DNA of 47,269 nt from Nonomuraea longispora (GCF_004348345.1 NZ_SMJZ01000045.1:1-47269); one strand, 5' to 3'; numbered from the stretch's first letter, positions 21,212-33,004 are shown. The notes: generated by a model from the sequence alone, not told the origin. Program-made: numbers and translations.

Positions 21212-21970
21212 GTGCTGGAACGCTTCCGGCTCGACGGCAGGGTGGCCATCGTCACCGGCGCCTCCTCCGGGCTGGGCGTGGCCTTCGCCCAGGGTCTGGC
21301 CGAGGCGGGCGCCGACGTCGTGATCGGCGCCCGGCGGGTCGAGCGGCTGGAGCAGACGCGGCGGCTGGTCGAGGAGACCGGCCGCCGGTGCCTGGCCGTG
21401 CCGGCCGACGTGTCACGGCCCGAAGACTGCGAAGCCCTGGTGACAGTGGCCGTCGAGGCCATGGGCGGCGTCGACGTGTTGATCAACAACGCCGGCGTCG
21501 CCACGGCCGTGCCCGCGCTGCGTGAGACCCCGGAGGAGTTCCGGCAGGTCATCGACACCAACCTGCACGGCACCTACTACATGGCGCAGGCGTGCGCGCG
21601 GGTGATGCGGCCCGGCTCGTCGATCGTCAACATCGGCAGCGTGCTCGGCGAGACCACGGCAGGTCTGCCGCAGGCCGCCTACAGCGCGTCCAAGGCGGCG
21701 GTGACCGGGCTGACACGCGACCTCGCGCAGCAGTGGACCGGCCGCCGTGGCATCAGGGTCAACTGCCTGGAGCCGGGTTTCTTCGCCTCCGAGATGACCG
21801 AGCTGTACAAACCCGGTTATCTAGAGCGCATGGTGGAGTCGCGGGTGGTCATGGACCGCACCGGCGACCCGGCCGAGCTGGTGGCCGCGGCGATCTTCCT
21901 GGCCAGCGACGCGTCCTCGTACATCACCGGGGTGACGCTGCCGGTGGACGGCGGGATGCTGATCACCTAG
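21212..21970 (+). CDS. SDR family NAD(P)-dependent oxidoreductase
   Basis: Classical short-chain dehydrogenase, 252 aa. The cofactor motif is TGASSGLG; further motifs are NNAG, catalytic Ser in NIGSVLGE, YSASK (Tyr/Lys) and the closing ITGVTLPVDGGM. GAR after the second strand suggests NADP preference. The GTG start at 21212 has GGAAGGACGAGGG upstream. It follows the helical-repeat gene by 34 bp and precedes the dimethylglycine/sarcosine operon by 335 bp, so it is not clearly part of either. The substrate is unknown; gluconate-5-dehydrogenase and 3-oxoacyl reductases share this layout. Confidence 0.88.
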   Translation: MLERFRLDGRVAIVTGASSGLGVAFAQGLAEAGADVVIGARRVERLEQTRRLVEETGRRCLAVPADVSRPEDCEALVTVAVEAMGGVDVLINNAGVATAVPALRETPEEFRQVIDTNLHGTYYMAQACARVMRPGSSIVNIGSVLGETTAGLPQAAYSASKAAVTGLTRDLAQQWTGRRGIRVNCLEPGFFASEMTELYKPGYLERMVESRVVMDRTGDPAELVAAAIFLASDASSYITGVTLPVDGGMLIT

Positions 21971-21971
21971 G

Positions 21972-22002
21972 CCTCGCCACGAGGACGTCGTGCCGGGCGA
22001 GG
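21972..22002 (+). terminator. Hairpin after the SDR gene
   Basis: CCTCGCC and GGCGAGG form a 7-bp stem, with a smaller ACGA/TCGT stem inside, starting just after the stop codon. There is no T-tract. It probably ends SDR transcription. The rest of the gap to 22225 shows nothing recognisable. Confidence 0.4.
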
Positions 22003-22225
22003 AAGCCCGCGTGGTCGCGCCCAGCCGCTCGCACAACACTGCACCGGGCGCCGCACCGTGCGCGGGCTCAGCGGGGTGGGCCACGGCGCGCGGGAGATCA
22101 GCCCGGGGTCTTCCAGTCTGGGCAACCTGCGGCGGATGGCGGTGGGGGGACGCCCAGTGGACCGCGTTCAGCGGTTCACCACAGCTTTCGGTGGGGAAAG
22201 TTCGCGGTGTCCCGGAAAGCCACTC

Positions 22226-22255
22226 TTGTTCCGGGGGTATGCATGGCCCTATGTT
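22226..22255 (+). promoter_or_regulatory. Promoter of the dimethylglycine/sarcosine operon
   Basis: TTGTTC (22226-22231), 18-bp spacer, TATGTT (22250-22255): a good sigma-70-type match ending 50 bp before the first ATG. The predicted start site (near 22262) lies next to the operator-like repeats. Confidence 0.6.
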
Positions 22256-22256
22256 C

Positions 22257-25915
<3,659 letters not shown>

Positions 25916-25916
<1 letters not shown>

Positions 25917-26155
25917 TGTTGCTGATCGACTGCCCGCACTGCGGGCCCCGCGACGAGAACGAGTTCCACTACGGCGGCCAGGCCGGCATCGCCTGCCCCA
26001 CCGGCGACGTGACGGACGAACAGTGGGCCGCGTACGTGTTCATGCGCGACAACCCCAAGGGCTGGTTCCACGAGCGCTGGTTTCACGTGCACGGCTGCCG
26101 GACCTGGTTCACGGTCGAACGCCACACGGTGACCCACGAGATCAGGAAGCCATGA
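25916..26155 (+). CDS. soxD: Sarcosine oxidase subunit delta
   Basis: 79-aa zinc-binding subunit of heterotetrameric sarcosine oxidase. CPHCGPRDENEFHYGGQAG at the N-terminus gives two zinc cysteines (Cys6, Cys9), and HVHGCRTWF gives the remaining His/Cys ligands. WFHERWFH and RHTVTHEI are also typical. It overlaps soxB (TGATG) and soxA (ATGATG), so all three are translationally coupled. Confidence 0.95.
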
Positions 26156-29100
26156 TGAGGTTCACGTTCGACGGCCGCCCGATGACGGGCGAGCCGGGTG
26201 ACACGCTGGCCGCCGCGCTGCTGCGCAACGGGGTGCGGGTGGTCGGCCGCAGCGTGGACCTCGGCCGTCCGCGCGGGATCTTCACCGCGGGCCCCGAGGA
26301 GCCGAACGCGCTGGTCCGCGTGGGTGCCGACCCGATGCTCGCGGCCACCACCGTGGAGCTTCACGACGGGCTGGAGGCGCACAGCCTGCGCGGCAAGGGC
26401 CGGGTGGACCTCGACGCGGTGGACGAGCGTCGTTGCGACAAGGGGTACCTGCACTGTGACGTGCTGGTGGTCGGCGGCGGACCGGCCGGGCTGGCCGCGA
26501 CCCTCGCGGCCGGGCGGTCGGGAGCGCGGGTGATCCTCGTGGACGACCAGCCGCGGCTCGGCGGCGACCTGCTGAACAGCCGTCTGCTTCTGGACGGCGC
26601 CCCCGCGCTCGACTGGGTTGCCGGACTCGACCTGCCCGCCAGAGTGCTCACCAGGACGACGGCCGTCGGCTACTACGACCACAACTACGTGGTCGCCGTC
26701 GAGCGTCGGGCCCGCGGCGAGCGGTTGTGGCACATCAGGGCGCGTCGCGTGGTGCTGGCCACGGGCGCGCACGAGCGCTCGCTCGCCTTCCCCGGCAACG
26801 ACCGGCCCGGCGTGATGCTGGCCGCCTCCGCCCGCGCCTACGCCAACCGTTACGGCGTGCGGGCCGGACGGCGGGCGGTGGTGTTCGCCTGCGCCGACTC
26901 CGGCTACGAGGCGGCGCGGGACCTCGTCGCGGCCGGGGTGGACGTGCTCGCCGTCGTCGACCCGCGCCCTTCCGGCCTGCCCGCGGACGTGGAGGTCCTG
27001 GCCGGGCAGGTCGTGACCGGGACGACCGCCGACGAGGAGGGCGTGCTCACCGGCGTCCAGGTGGGTGTCCGGCACTTCGACGCCGACCTGCTGGCCGTGG
27101 CCGGCGGCTGGAACCCTGCCGTGCACCTGTTCAGCCAGTCGGGGGGCCGCACCAGGTTCGACGAGGAGCTCGCTGCCTTCGTGCCCGGCACGTCGGCGCA
27201 GGCGGAGCGGTCGGCCGGGGCGTGCAGAGGCCTGTACGCCACGCGCGAGGCCATCGCCGACGGCTACGCCGCGGGAGCCGAGGCCGCCGGCCGAACCGTG
27301 CCGGATCTGCGCGTGCCGGAGTGCGACGAGCGGATTTCGCGGCGACCGGCCGCCCTGTGGCTCGTCGAGAGGGCCCCGGGCAGCGAGCCGGCCTTCGCGG
27401 ACCTGCACCGGGACGTGGCCGTGGCCGACCTGGCCATGGCCACGGCCACCGGGATGCGTTCGGTGGAGCACGTCAAGCGCTACACCACCGCCGGCACCGG
27501 CGCCGACCAGGGCAAGACCTCGGGCGCGGTCGTGGTGGGCGTCATGTCCGCGTTGCTCGGCGCCGCGCCCGGCCAGGTCGGTACGACCACGTTCCGGCCG
27601 CCGTACACGCCCGTGTCCTTCGCCACCCTCGCGGGACGCGACCGCGGCGCGCTGTCCGACCCCGTCAGGACGACCGCACTGCACGACGCGCACGTGGCGC
27701 TCGGAGCCGTGTTCGAGGACGTCGGCCAGTGGAAACGCCCGCGCTACTTCCCCCGGGACGGCGAGGACATGGAGGCCGCCGTGCGGCGCGAGTGCCACGC
27801 GGCCCGCACCGCCGTCGCCGCCATGGACGCCTCCACCTTGGGCAAGATCGACATCAGGGGCGCGGACGCCGGTGAGTTCCTCGACCGCGTCTACACGAAC
27901 ATGTACTCCACGCTGGCCGTCGGCGCCTGCCGCTACGGCGTGATGTGCGGGGCCGACGGGATGGTCTTCGACGACGGCACCACGACCCGGCTCGCCGACG
28001 ACCACTACCTGACGACCACGACCACGGGCAACGCCGCCCCGGTGCTCGACTGGCTGGAGGAGTGGCGGCAGACGGAGTGGCCCGACCTGGACGTGTCGTT
28101 GGTCTCGGTCACCGACCACTGGGCGACGGTCGCCGTCGTGGGACCCCGCGCCCGCGAGGTCATCGCGGTGGTCGCGCCGGAGGCGGTGGAGCTGGCCTTC
28201 ATGCGGTACGCGAGCGTGCCGGTGCTGGGCGTGGCGGGCCGGGTCTTCAGGATCAGCTTCTCCGGGGAGCTGGCCTACGAGGTCAACGTGCCGTGGCGGT
28301 ACGGCAGGGCGCTGTGGGAGGCGGTGCTCGAACTGGGCGTGGTGCCGTACGGGACCGAGACCATGCACGTGCTGCGGGCGGAGAAGGGATTCGCGATCGT
28401 CGGCCAGGAGACGGACGGGACGGTGACCCCGCAGGACCTCGGCATGGGCTGGATCGTCTCCAAGCGCAAGCCGGACTTCGTCGGCAGGCGCTCCCACTCC
28501 CGGCCCGACACCGCGCGCCCCGACCGCAAGCGCCTGGTCGGCCTGCTCGCCGACGATCCGGAGGCGCTCGTCGAGGAGGGTGCCCAGCTGACCGCGGCAG
28601 GCGTCGCGCCGATGCTCGGCCACGTCACCTCCAGCTACCACAGCGCCGCGCTCGACCGCACGTTCAGCCTGGCCCTGGCGAGGAACGTGACCCCTGGCGA
28701 CCGGCTCACGGCGGTGTCCGGGGACATGAGGCAGCCGGTGACCGTCGTGGAGCCCGTCTTCTACGACCCGGACAACACCCGCCGCGACGGCGACCCCCTG
28801 CCGGAGGCGCGGGTGGCGTACAGGGGGGACTGCCGGGCGGAGAGCCCGGCCGCCGCGTTCGCCGACCGTTTCGAGGCGGTGAGCACCCCGCGGGTGCGCC
28901 TGCGCGAGGTGCCGTTCGTTTCGATGTGGGAGGTGCGCGGCACGGATCCGGGCACAGGCCTGCGGCTGGGCCCTGACTGGTGGCTGGTGTCCGGGGACGT
29001 CCCGCCACGTCCCGGCTGGGTGGACGTGTCGGGGCAGCGTACGGTCCTGGAGCTCGCCGGGCCCGCCGCCTATGACGTGCTCATCACCGGCTGCCCGATC

Positions 29101-29262
29101 GACCTGGACCCGTCGGTCTTCCCGGGACACGCCCAGACCCTGCTGGCCAGGACCTCGGTGATACTTGAGCGGCTTCCACCCGAAACGTACCGGATCTACG
29201 TGAGATCATCTTTCGCTAAATACCTGGCAGAGTGGCTGATCGATGCCCTGGAGGCTTCGTAA
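26152..29262 (+). CDS. soxA: Sarcosine oxidase alpha-gamma fusion (SoxA-SoxG)
   Basis: 1036 aa, longer than the usual alpha subunit (about 950-1000). Domains in order: an N-terminal ferredoxin-like fold (residues 1-90, FTFDGRPMTGEPGDTLAAALLRNGV); an NAD/FAD two-dinucleotide-binding part with VLVVGGGPAGLAATLAAGRSGA and VVLATGAHER; then a GcvT-type folate domain (about 490-880). The last 150 residues match the gamma subunit SoxG: LREVPFVSMWEVRG, LGPDWWLVSGD, VDVSGQRTVLELAGPAAYDVLITGCPIDLDP near the middle, and YVRSSFAKYLAEWLIDA at the end. The linker is near residue 882 (nt 28800), with no stop or frameshift. No separate soxG exists nearby. Start: ATG at 26152 overlapping the soxD stop, with AGGAAG upstream; 26155 is equally possible. 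Confidence 0.95.
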   Translation: MMRFTFDGRPMTGEPGDTLAAALLRNGVRVVGRSVDLGRPRGIFTAGPEEPNALVRVGADPMLAATTVELHDGLEAHSLRGKGRVDLDAVDERRCDKGYLHCDVLVVGGGPAGLAATLAAGRSGARVILVDDQPRLGGDLLNSRLLLDGAPALDWVAGLDLPARVLTRTTAVGYYDHNYVVAVERRARGERLWHIRARRVVLATGAHERSLAFPGNDRPGVMLAASARAYANRYGVRAGRRAVVFACADSGYEAARDLVAAGVDVLAVVDPRPSGLPADVEVLAGQVVTGTTADEEGVLTGVQVGVRHFDADLLAVAGGWNPAVHLFSQSGGRTRFDEELAAFVPGTSAQAERSAGACRGLYATREAIADGYAAGAEAAGRTVPDLRVPECDERISRRPAALWLVERAPGSEPAFADLHRDVAVADLAMATATGMRSVEHVKRYTTAGTGADQGKTSGAVVVGVMSALLGAAPGQVGTTTFRPPYTPVSFATLAGRDRGALSDPVRTTALHDAHVALGAVFEDVGQWKRPRYFPRDGEDMEAAVRRECHAARTAVAAMDASTLGKIDIRGADAGEFLDRVYTNMYSTLAVGACRYGVMCGADGMVFDDGTTTRLADDHYLTTTTTGNAAPVLDWLEEWRQTEWPDLDVSLVSVTDHWATVAVVGPRAREVIAVVAPEAVELAFMRYASVPVLGVAGRVFRISFSGELAYEVNVPWRYGRALWEAVLELGVVPYGTETMHVLRAEKGFAIVGQETDGTVTPQDLGMGWIVSKRKPDFVGRRSHSRPDTARPDRKRLVGLLADDPEALVEEGAQLTAAGVAPMLGHVTSSYHSAALDRTFSLALARNVTPGDRLTAVSGDMRQPVTVVEPVFYDPDNTRRDGDPLPEARVAYRGDCRAESPAAAFADRFEAVSTPRVRLREVPFVSMWEVRGTDPGTGLRLGPDWWLVSGDVPPRPGWVDVSGQRTVLELAGPAAYDVLITGCPIDLDPSVFPGHAQTLLARTSVILERLPPETYRIYVRSSFAKYLAEWLIDALEAS

Positions 29263-29322
29263 GAGCCATTGATGGGCATTTCTATCCCTAGACTTTACGA
29301 AAACAGGGTCCGGGGGTGTGTG

Positions 29323-29991
29323 GTGCGGGTTCGGGGATTCGTGGCCGGTCTGGTCATGTCGGGGATGCTCGCCGGATGTGGCGGGCTGACCGTGCAGTCG
29401 GCAGGTCAGCACGTGGAGAAGCCGGACACCGTCTCGGTGTCGGAGGCTCGCGCGAAACTCGACGGGCTCGACGTCAAGGGCCGCGCCCCCAAGACCGGCT
29501 TCGACCGCGACGAGTTCGGCCCCGCCTGGTCGGACGTCGACCGCAACGGCTGCGACACGCGTAACGACATCCTCAAGCGCGACCTCGAAGGCGAGACGTT
29601 CAAGCCGGGCACCCACGACTGCGTCGTCCTGACCGGCACGCTCAAGGACCCGTTCAGCGGCAAGACCATCGAGTTCAAGCGCGGCCAGGACACCAGCTCG
29701 GAGGTCCAGATCGACCACCTCGTGCCGCTGTCGGACGCCTGGCAGAAGGGCGCGCAGCAGTGGTCGAAGACCACGCGCAAGGAGTTCGCCAACGACCCGC
29801 TCAACCTGCTGGCCGTCGACGGGCCGCTGAACGGGCAGAAGAGCGACTCCGACGCCGCCACCTGGCTGCCGCCGCGCAAGGCGTACCGGTGCGCCTACAT
29901 CAGCCGGCAGATCGACGTGAAGGCCAAATACGACGTGTGGGTGACCAAGGCGGAGAAGCAGGCGATGGAGACCATTCTCGACGGCTGTTGA
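29323..29991 (+). CDS. Secreted HNH nuclease lipoprotein (DUF1524-type)
   Basis: 222 aa. A lipoprotein signal peptide (VRVRGFVAGLVMSGMLAGC) has an LAGC lipobox at Cys19, so the nuclease should be anchored outside the membrane. The catalytic region reads EVQIDHLVPLSDAW, then FANDPLNLLAVDGPLNGQKSDSDAATWLPP and CAYISRQIDVKAKYDVWV, the core of the GmrSD/DUF1524 HNH family found in many actinobacterial exported nucleases. The GTG at 29323 has GGGGG about 6 nt upstream. TAGACT at 29289-29294 is a good -10 element. A nutritional or DNA-degrading role is inferred. It is probably not part of the sarcosine operon (60-bp gap with its own promoter). Confidence 0.85.
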   Translation: MRVRGFVAGLVMSGMLAGCGGLTVQSAGQHVEKPDTVSVSEARAKLDGLDVKGRAPKTGFDRDEFGPAWSDVDRNGCDTRNDILKRDLEGETFKPGTHDCVVLTGTLKDPFSGKTIEFKRGQDTSSEVQIDHLVPLSDAWQKGAQQWSKTTRKEFANDPLNLLAVDGPLNGQKSDSDAATWLPPRKAYRCAYISRQIDVKAKYDVWVTKAEKQAMETILDGC

Positions 29992-30002
29992 CCCTGTGCG
30001 CG

Positions 30003-30135
30003 CAGTCGGGCGGCGCCAACATCGTCACCCTTCAGGAGCTCCACCGCAAGCCGGGCATCGACCACGACGAGCGGCTCCGTCCTGTCCACCACGGCGTCCG
30101 ACCACCGTCCGATCGTGATGAACATGACCCGCTGA
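30003..30135 (+). pseudogene. Relic of an endonuclease/exonuclease/phosphatase family gene
   Basis: Frame one reads SGGANIVTLQELHRKPG, which looks like the N-terminal LQE motif of the DNase I-like (EEP) superfamily. About 40 bases later another frame reads SGSVLSTTASDHRPIVMNMTR and a stop, which looks like the C-terminal SDHRP motif. The 200 or more residues that normally separate these motifs are missing, so this is best read as an internally deleted remnant. It rests on two short motifs only. Confidence 0.4.
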
Positions 30136-30145
30136 CCCGGCCGTA

Positions 30146-30566
30146 CTATGCCGGGAGAACGGTGGCCTGGCGGCCGGACGGGGTGGTCGCCTGCTCGAAA
30201 CCGCCGCGTTCCTTCCACGGCGGAGCCTCGGGGAGGCGGTCGAAGATGACCAGGACGCCGGTGGTCAGGGTGAGGCGGTCGAGGCAGCGGTCGAGCTGGG
30301 CCAGGCCCCCGGGCCCCCGGATGAGCCCGCTCGCAGGAGAACACCAGAGCCGCGATCTCGCCTTCGGCCGTCAATTCGGACGCGAGAGTGCGCAGCGCGG
30401 TGGCCTTGCCGGTCTGCCGGGGTGCGTGGACCACGAAGTAGCGGTCCAGGTCGATCAGCGCTCGCGCCTCGGGCAGCCGAGGCGTGGGCGGCAGCATGTA
30501 GTGCTGCCGAGGGTCGCACGGACCCGCGGTGTTGAAGGATCTCGCTCGGGGTGGGTGCACGGTCAC
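30146..30566 (-). pseudogene. Internally deleted AAA-type ATP-binding protein gene
   Basis: From a GTG at 30566 the frame reads FNTAGPCDPRQHYMLPP, ALIDLDRYFVVHAPRQTGKATALRTLASELTAEG and LVFSCE: the N-terminus of a family of ATP-binding proteins with a RQTGKT P-loop, here with Ala for Thr. The frame then shifts, and the other frame gives LAQLDRCLDRLTLTTGVLVIFDRLPEAPPW, then FEQATTPSGRQATVL and a TAG at 30148-30146, which is the C-terminus of the same family. The several hundred residues between are gone. It is non-functional as written. Confidence 0.7.
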
Positions 30567-30575
30567 ATGCTGTCA

Positions 30576-30839
30576 TCATTCCTTGTGTCGAGCGGTGGGG
30601 TGCGGTGCAGGCTGGGTGACCGGGCCGTGGAAGACCAGCTTCGTCGACTCCGCGGGCACGACGATGTCGCCCATCTCCACCACCTGCCCGCCCGCGCAGT
30701 AGCCGCGCTCGATGACCATCACGGTCGAGCCCGCGCCGATGCCGAGCCGCTTGGCCTCCTCGGGGGAGGCGGGTCGCGCGCACACTTCCTCGCTCCAGGC
30801 GTCCACGTCGATGCCGACGGCGGCCATCCGGTGCGTCAC
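30576..30839 (-). pseudogene. Truncated GntR-family regulator (UTRA domain only)
   Basis: 87 codons reading RMAAVGIDVDAWSEEVCARPASPEEAKRLGI, VMVIERGYCAGGQVVEMGDIVVPA and KLVFHGPV match the C-terminal half of the UTRA ligand-binding domain of HutC/FarR-type GntR regulators. The helix-turn-helix and the first half of UTRA are absent. The frame is closed by a stop upstream, 16 bp from the end of the LLM gene. It is a 5'-deleted remnant, not a working regulator. Confidence 0.7.
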
Positions 30840-30855
30840 CCCGAGGCCGGCGGTT

Positions 30856-31731
30856 CTAGCGGTTCTTGGCGATGAGCTCGTCGGCGACCCACCGTGCGAC
30901 GCCGGCGGGATAGGGCGCCGTCAGCCCGAGGACGATGTGCGTGAAGCCGGCGTCGATGGCTTCGGCGATCGAGTCGTGGGTGAGGTCGGGCTGGTCGTAG
31001 GAGACGGGCAGGTGGATCGAGCGGGTGATCGAGGCGGGGTCGCGGCCGATCTCGCCGCAGTAGCGGTCGAGCAGTTCGCTGCGGCTGACGACGTCCGTGA
31101 TGTCGCCGCCGGGGATGTTCCACAGGTCGGCGTGCTGGGCTACCACGCGCAGCGTCGCCGAGGCGCGCCCGCCGATGAGAACGGGCGGGTGGGGTCGCTG
31201 GACGGGTTTGGGGTTGCCGTACGCTCCGGTGACCTGGACGTACGTGCCGTGGAAGTCGAACGGTTCCTTCTCCGTCCACACCCGCCGGATCACCGTGCAC
31301 GCCTCCGCGAGGCTGCCCACGGCGTGGGCGGTGTCGTGGAAGGGCAGGCCGTGGGCTTCGTACTCGCGGTGGGCCAGCGGCCAGCCGGGTCGTGAGCCGA
31401 CGCCGATGCCGAAGTCGAGCCGTCCGCCGGAGATGACGTCGACGGTCGTCGCGATCTTGGCCAGTAGGGCCGGTGGGCGGATGCGGTTGCTGGTCACCAT
31501 CACGCCGAGCCGCAGCCGCCGGGTCTGCGCGGCGAGGGCGGAGAGCAGCGTCCAGCCCTCGTAGATCGTGCCGCCGGGGTCGCCGAAGATGGGCAGGAGG
31601 TGGTCGAACAACCATGCGTGTTCGATCTCGGGGATCTCGTCCGCCTCGCGCCAGACCCGGAGGATGTCGGGGTAGCCGACCTGGGCCGGAGCGGTCATGA
31701 GACCGAAGCGGGGTCTGGTGGTGTGGAGCAT
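30856..31731 (-). CDS. LLM class (F420-dependent) oxidoreductase
   Basis: Luciferase-like TIM-barrel enzyme, 291 aa. Family motifs are RFGLMTAPAQVGYPDILRVWREADE, AWLFDHLLPIFGDPGG, LRLGVMVTSNRIRPPALLAKIATTVDVISGGRLDFGIGVGSR and PVLIGGRASATLRVVAQHADLWNI. In actinobacteria such proteins often use F420 rather than FMN; substrate unknown. The ATG at 31731 has AAAGGACC about 9 nt upstream; codons further upstream are not coding-like. It is divergent from the TetR gene across 260 bp with an inverted repeat, so TetR probably controls it. Its 3' end lies at the break point of the GntR remnant. Confidence 0.9.
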   Translation of the reverse strand: MLHTTRPRFGLMTAPAQVGYPDILRVWREADEIPEIEHAWLFDHLLPIFGDPGGTIYEGWTLLSALAAQTRRLRLGVMVTSNRIRPPALLAKIATTVDVISGGRLDFGIGVGSRPGWPLAHREYEAHGLPFHDTAHAVGSLAEACTVIRRVWTEKEPFDFHGTYVQVTGAYGNPKPVQRPHPPVLIGGRASATLRVVAQHADLWNIPGGDITDVVSRSELLDRYCGEIGRDPASITRSIHLPVSYDQPDLTHDSIAEAIDAGFTHIVLGLTAPYPAGVARWVADELIAKNR

Positions 31732-31915
31732 GGGGCGCTGGTCCTTTCGAGGAGCAAGCGGAACACCTCTCCGGTGTACGGCTGGCCGCTCGTCGCGGTG
31801 GGCCCGTACGCCGGCGCGGTCCGTGAGTGCCGCCCGGCCCTCCGCTGTATCGCGAGGCAGGCGTGGTCGCGAGGGGTGGCTTGGCCCTTCGGCCGGCACT
31901 CTGGCATCATGGAGT

Positions 31916-31960
31916 AAACGGAATCTGGTTCCAGCTACGATAGGGAGCGTTGTTCCGTTT
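31916..31960. promoter_or_regulatory. Inverted repeat in the LLM-TetR intergenic region
   Basis: AAACGGAA (31916-31923) and TTCCGTTT (31953-31960) are perfect inverted 8-mers flanking a -10-like TACGAT (31936-31941) for the TetR gene. GGAATCTGGTTCC forms a smaller palindrome inside the left arm. This is the likely autoregulatory operator of the TetR protein. Confidence 0.45.
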
Positions 31961-31991
31961 TGCAAGTATGGCAAGGGAAGGACATGGCGCG

Positions 31992-32576
31992 GTGAACGAC
32001 GGAGGCGCGAAGCGCGCCGCCACCCGTAAGCGGGCCGACGCCCGGCGCAACGAGAGGACGCTCCTCGACGCCGCCGCGGCCGTCTTCGTGACCTCGGGCG
32101 TCGAAGCGCCGGTGCGCGACATCGCCGCCAGGGCGGGAGTCGGGGTGGCCACGATCTACCGCCACTTCCCGACCCGGTCCGACCTCATCATCGCCGTCTA
32201 CCGGCACCAGGTCGAAGCCTGCGCCGAGGCCGGCCCAGCCCTGCTGGAGAGCGCCGCCGACCCCTACGACGCGCTCAAGCGGTGGATCGACCTCTTCGTC
32301 GACTTCCTGGTCACCAAGCACGGGCTCGCCTCCGTGCTGCAGTCCGACAACGCCGGCTTCGACACGCTGCACGCGTACTTCCTCGACCGCCTCGTGCCCG
32401 TCTGCACCCGGTTGCTCGACGCGGCGGCCGCCGTCGGTCAGATCCGCTCCGACCTCAACGCCCTCGAACTCATGCGCGGCGTCGGCAACCTCTGCATCGG
32501 CGCCGACAACGACCCCCGCTACGACGCACGGCGGATGGTCGGTCTCCTCATAGCGGGGCTTCGCCCACAACCATGA
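31992..32576 (+). CDS. TetR/AcrR family transcriptional regulator
   Basis: 194 aa. The N-terminal helix-turn-helix is clear: RNERTLLDAAAAVFVTSGVEAPVRDIAARAGVGVATIYRHFPTRSDLI. The C-terminal domain binds an unknown ligand. The start is GTG at 31992 with AAGGGAAGGA upstream; the in-frame ATG at 31968 has no ribosome-binding site. It is divergent from the LLM oxidoreductase, the classic arrangement of a repressor and its target. A strong bidirectional terminator follows the stop. Confidence 0.93.
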   Translation: MNDGGAKRAATRKRADARRNERTLLDAAAAVFVTSGVEAPVRDIAARAGVGVATIYRHFPTRSDLIIAVYRHQVEACAEAGPALLESAADPYDALKRWIDLFVDFLVTKHGLASVLQSDNAGFDTLHAYFLDRLVPVCTRLLDAAAAVGQIRSDLNALELMRGVGNLCIGADNDPRYDARRMVGLLIAGLRPQP

Positions 32577-32603
32577 AACGCCGGGCCGCGGTGGCCCGGC
32601 GTT
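32577..32603. terminator. Bidirectional terminator between TetR and PepSY genes
   Basis: AACGCCGGGCC, loop GCGGT, GGCCCGGCGTT: a perfect 11-bp stem with 5-nt loop placed between two convergent stop codons. T residues follow the stem on the minus strand. Confidence 0.85.
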
Positions 32604-32618
32604 CCTGGAAGCTCCGGA

Positions 32619-32981
32619 TCAGTCGTCGTCCCTGTCGTCCCTGTCGTCCCTGTCGTCCCTGTCGTCGTCGTCCTTGTCCGACTGCTGCTCCGTCTCGTTC
32701 TTGGCGACCTTGCCCGTGGCGGCGTCGATGGTCAGCTCGTGCCGCTGCGCGCCCTTGGTCAGCTCGATCTCCCACACGTCCGCCCCGGTGTCCCTGGAGT
32801 CGAGGTCGAGCTCGCTGACCCAGGCGCCCGCCACCTGCTTGTGCGCGATCTCGATGGCCTGCTCCGCCGTGACCTTGGGGGCGGGGGCGGCGACGGTGGT
32901 GGCGGCGACGGCCGCGCCTCCGCCCGCGACCAGCGTGACGACACCGGCACCCGCAACGATGAACTTCTTCGTGATTCGCAT
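32619..32981 (-). CDS. PepSY domain-containing exported protein
   Basis: 120 aa. A signal peptide (MRITKKFIVAGAGVVTLVAGGGAAVAA) is followed by one PepSY domain (VTAEQAIEIAHKQVAGAWVSELDLDSR, VWEIELTKGAQRHELTIDAATGKV). The acidic tail is built of Asp-Asp-Arg repeats. PepSY proteins bind or inhibit extracytoplasmic proteases or sense envelope conditions. The ATG at 32981 has GGAGGC. Three 11-bp-spaced repeats of the NTTARC type (33005-33032) sit just upstream, matching repeats near the response-regulator gene, so it is probably a target of the adjacent two-component system. Confidence 0.88.
   Translation of the reverse strand: MRITKKFIVAGAGVVTLVAGGGAAVAATTVAAPAPKVTAEQAIEIAHKQVAGAWVSELDLDSRDTGADVWEIELTKGAQRHELTIDAATGKVAKNETEQQSDKDDDDRDDRDDRDDRDDD
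32622..32668 (-). repeat. 9-bp tandem repeat encoding the Asp-Arg tail
   Basis: Near-perfect copies of the nonamer GTCGTCCCT run head to tail, encoding repeated Asp-Asp-Arg units at the end of the PepSY protein. Copy number could vary by slippage without breaking the frame, changing only the length of the acidic tail. Confidence 0.75.
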
Positions 32982-33004
32982 GCCTCCACGAAACCGCGAT
33001 CGCC

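Noticed and set aside
26083..29130. 1015-codon minus-strand frame opposite soxA
   Set aside because: Very long but purely antisense to a clear SoxA-SoxG protein, with His/Gly/Arg-rich composition typical of shadow frames.
29895..30566. 223-codon minus-strand frame taken as one intact ATPase gene
   Set aside because: Only its first 70 or so residues match the family; the rest is out of frame, and the real C-terminus appears in another frame, so it is a pseudogene.
32622..32668. Short tandem repeat considered as a CRISPR-like array
   Set aside because: Nine-bp units without spacers, inside a coding region.
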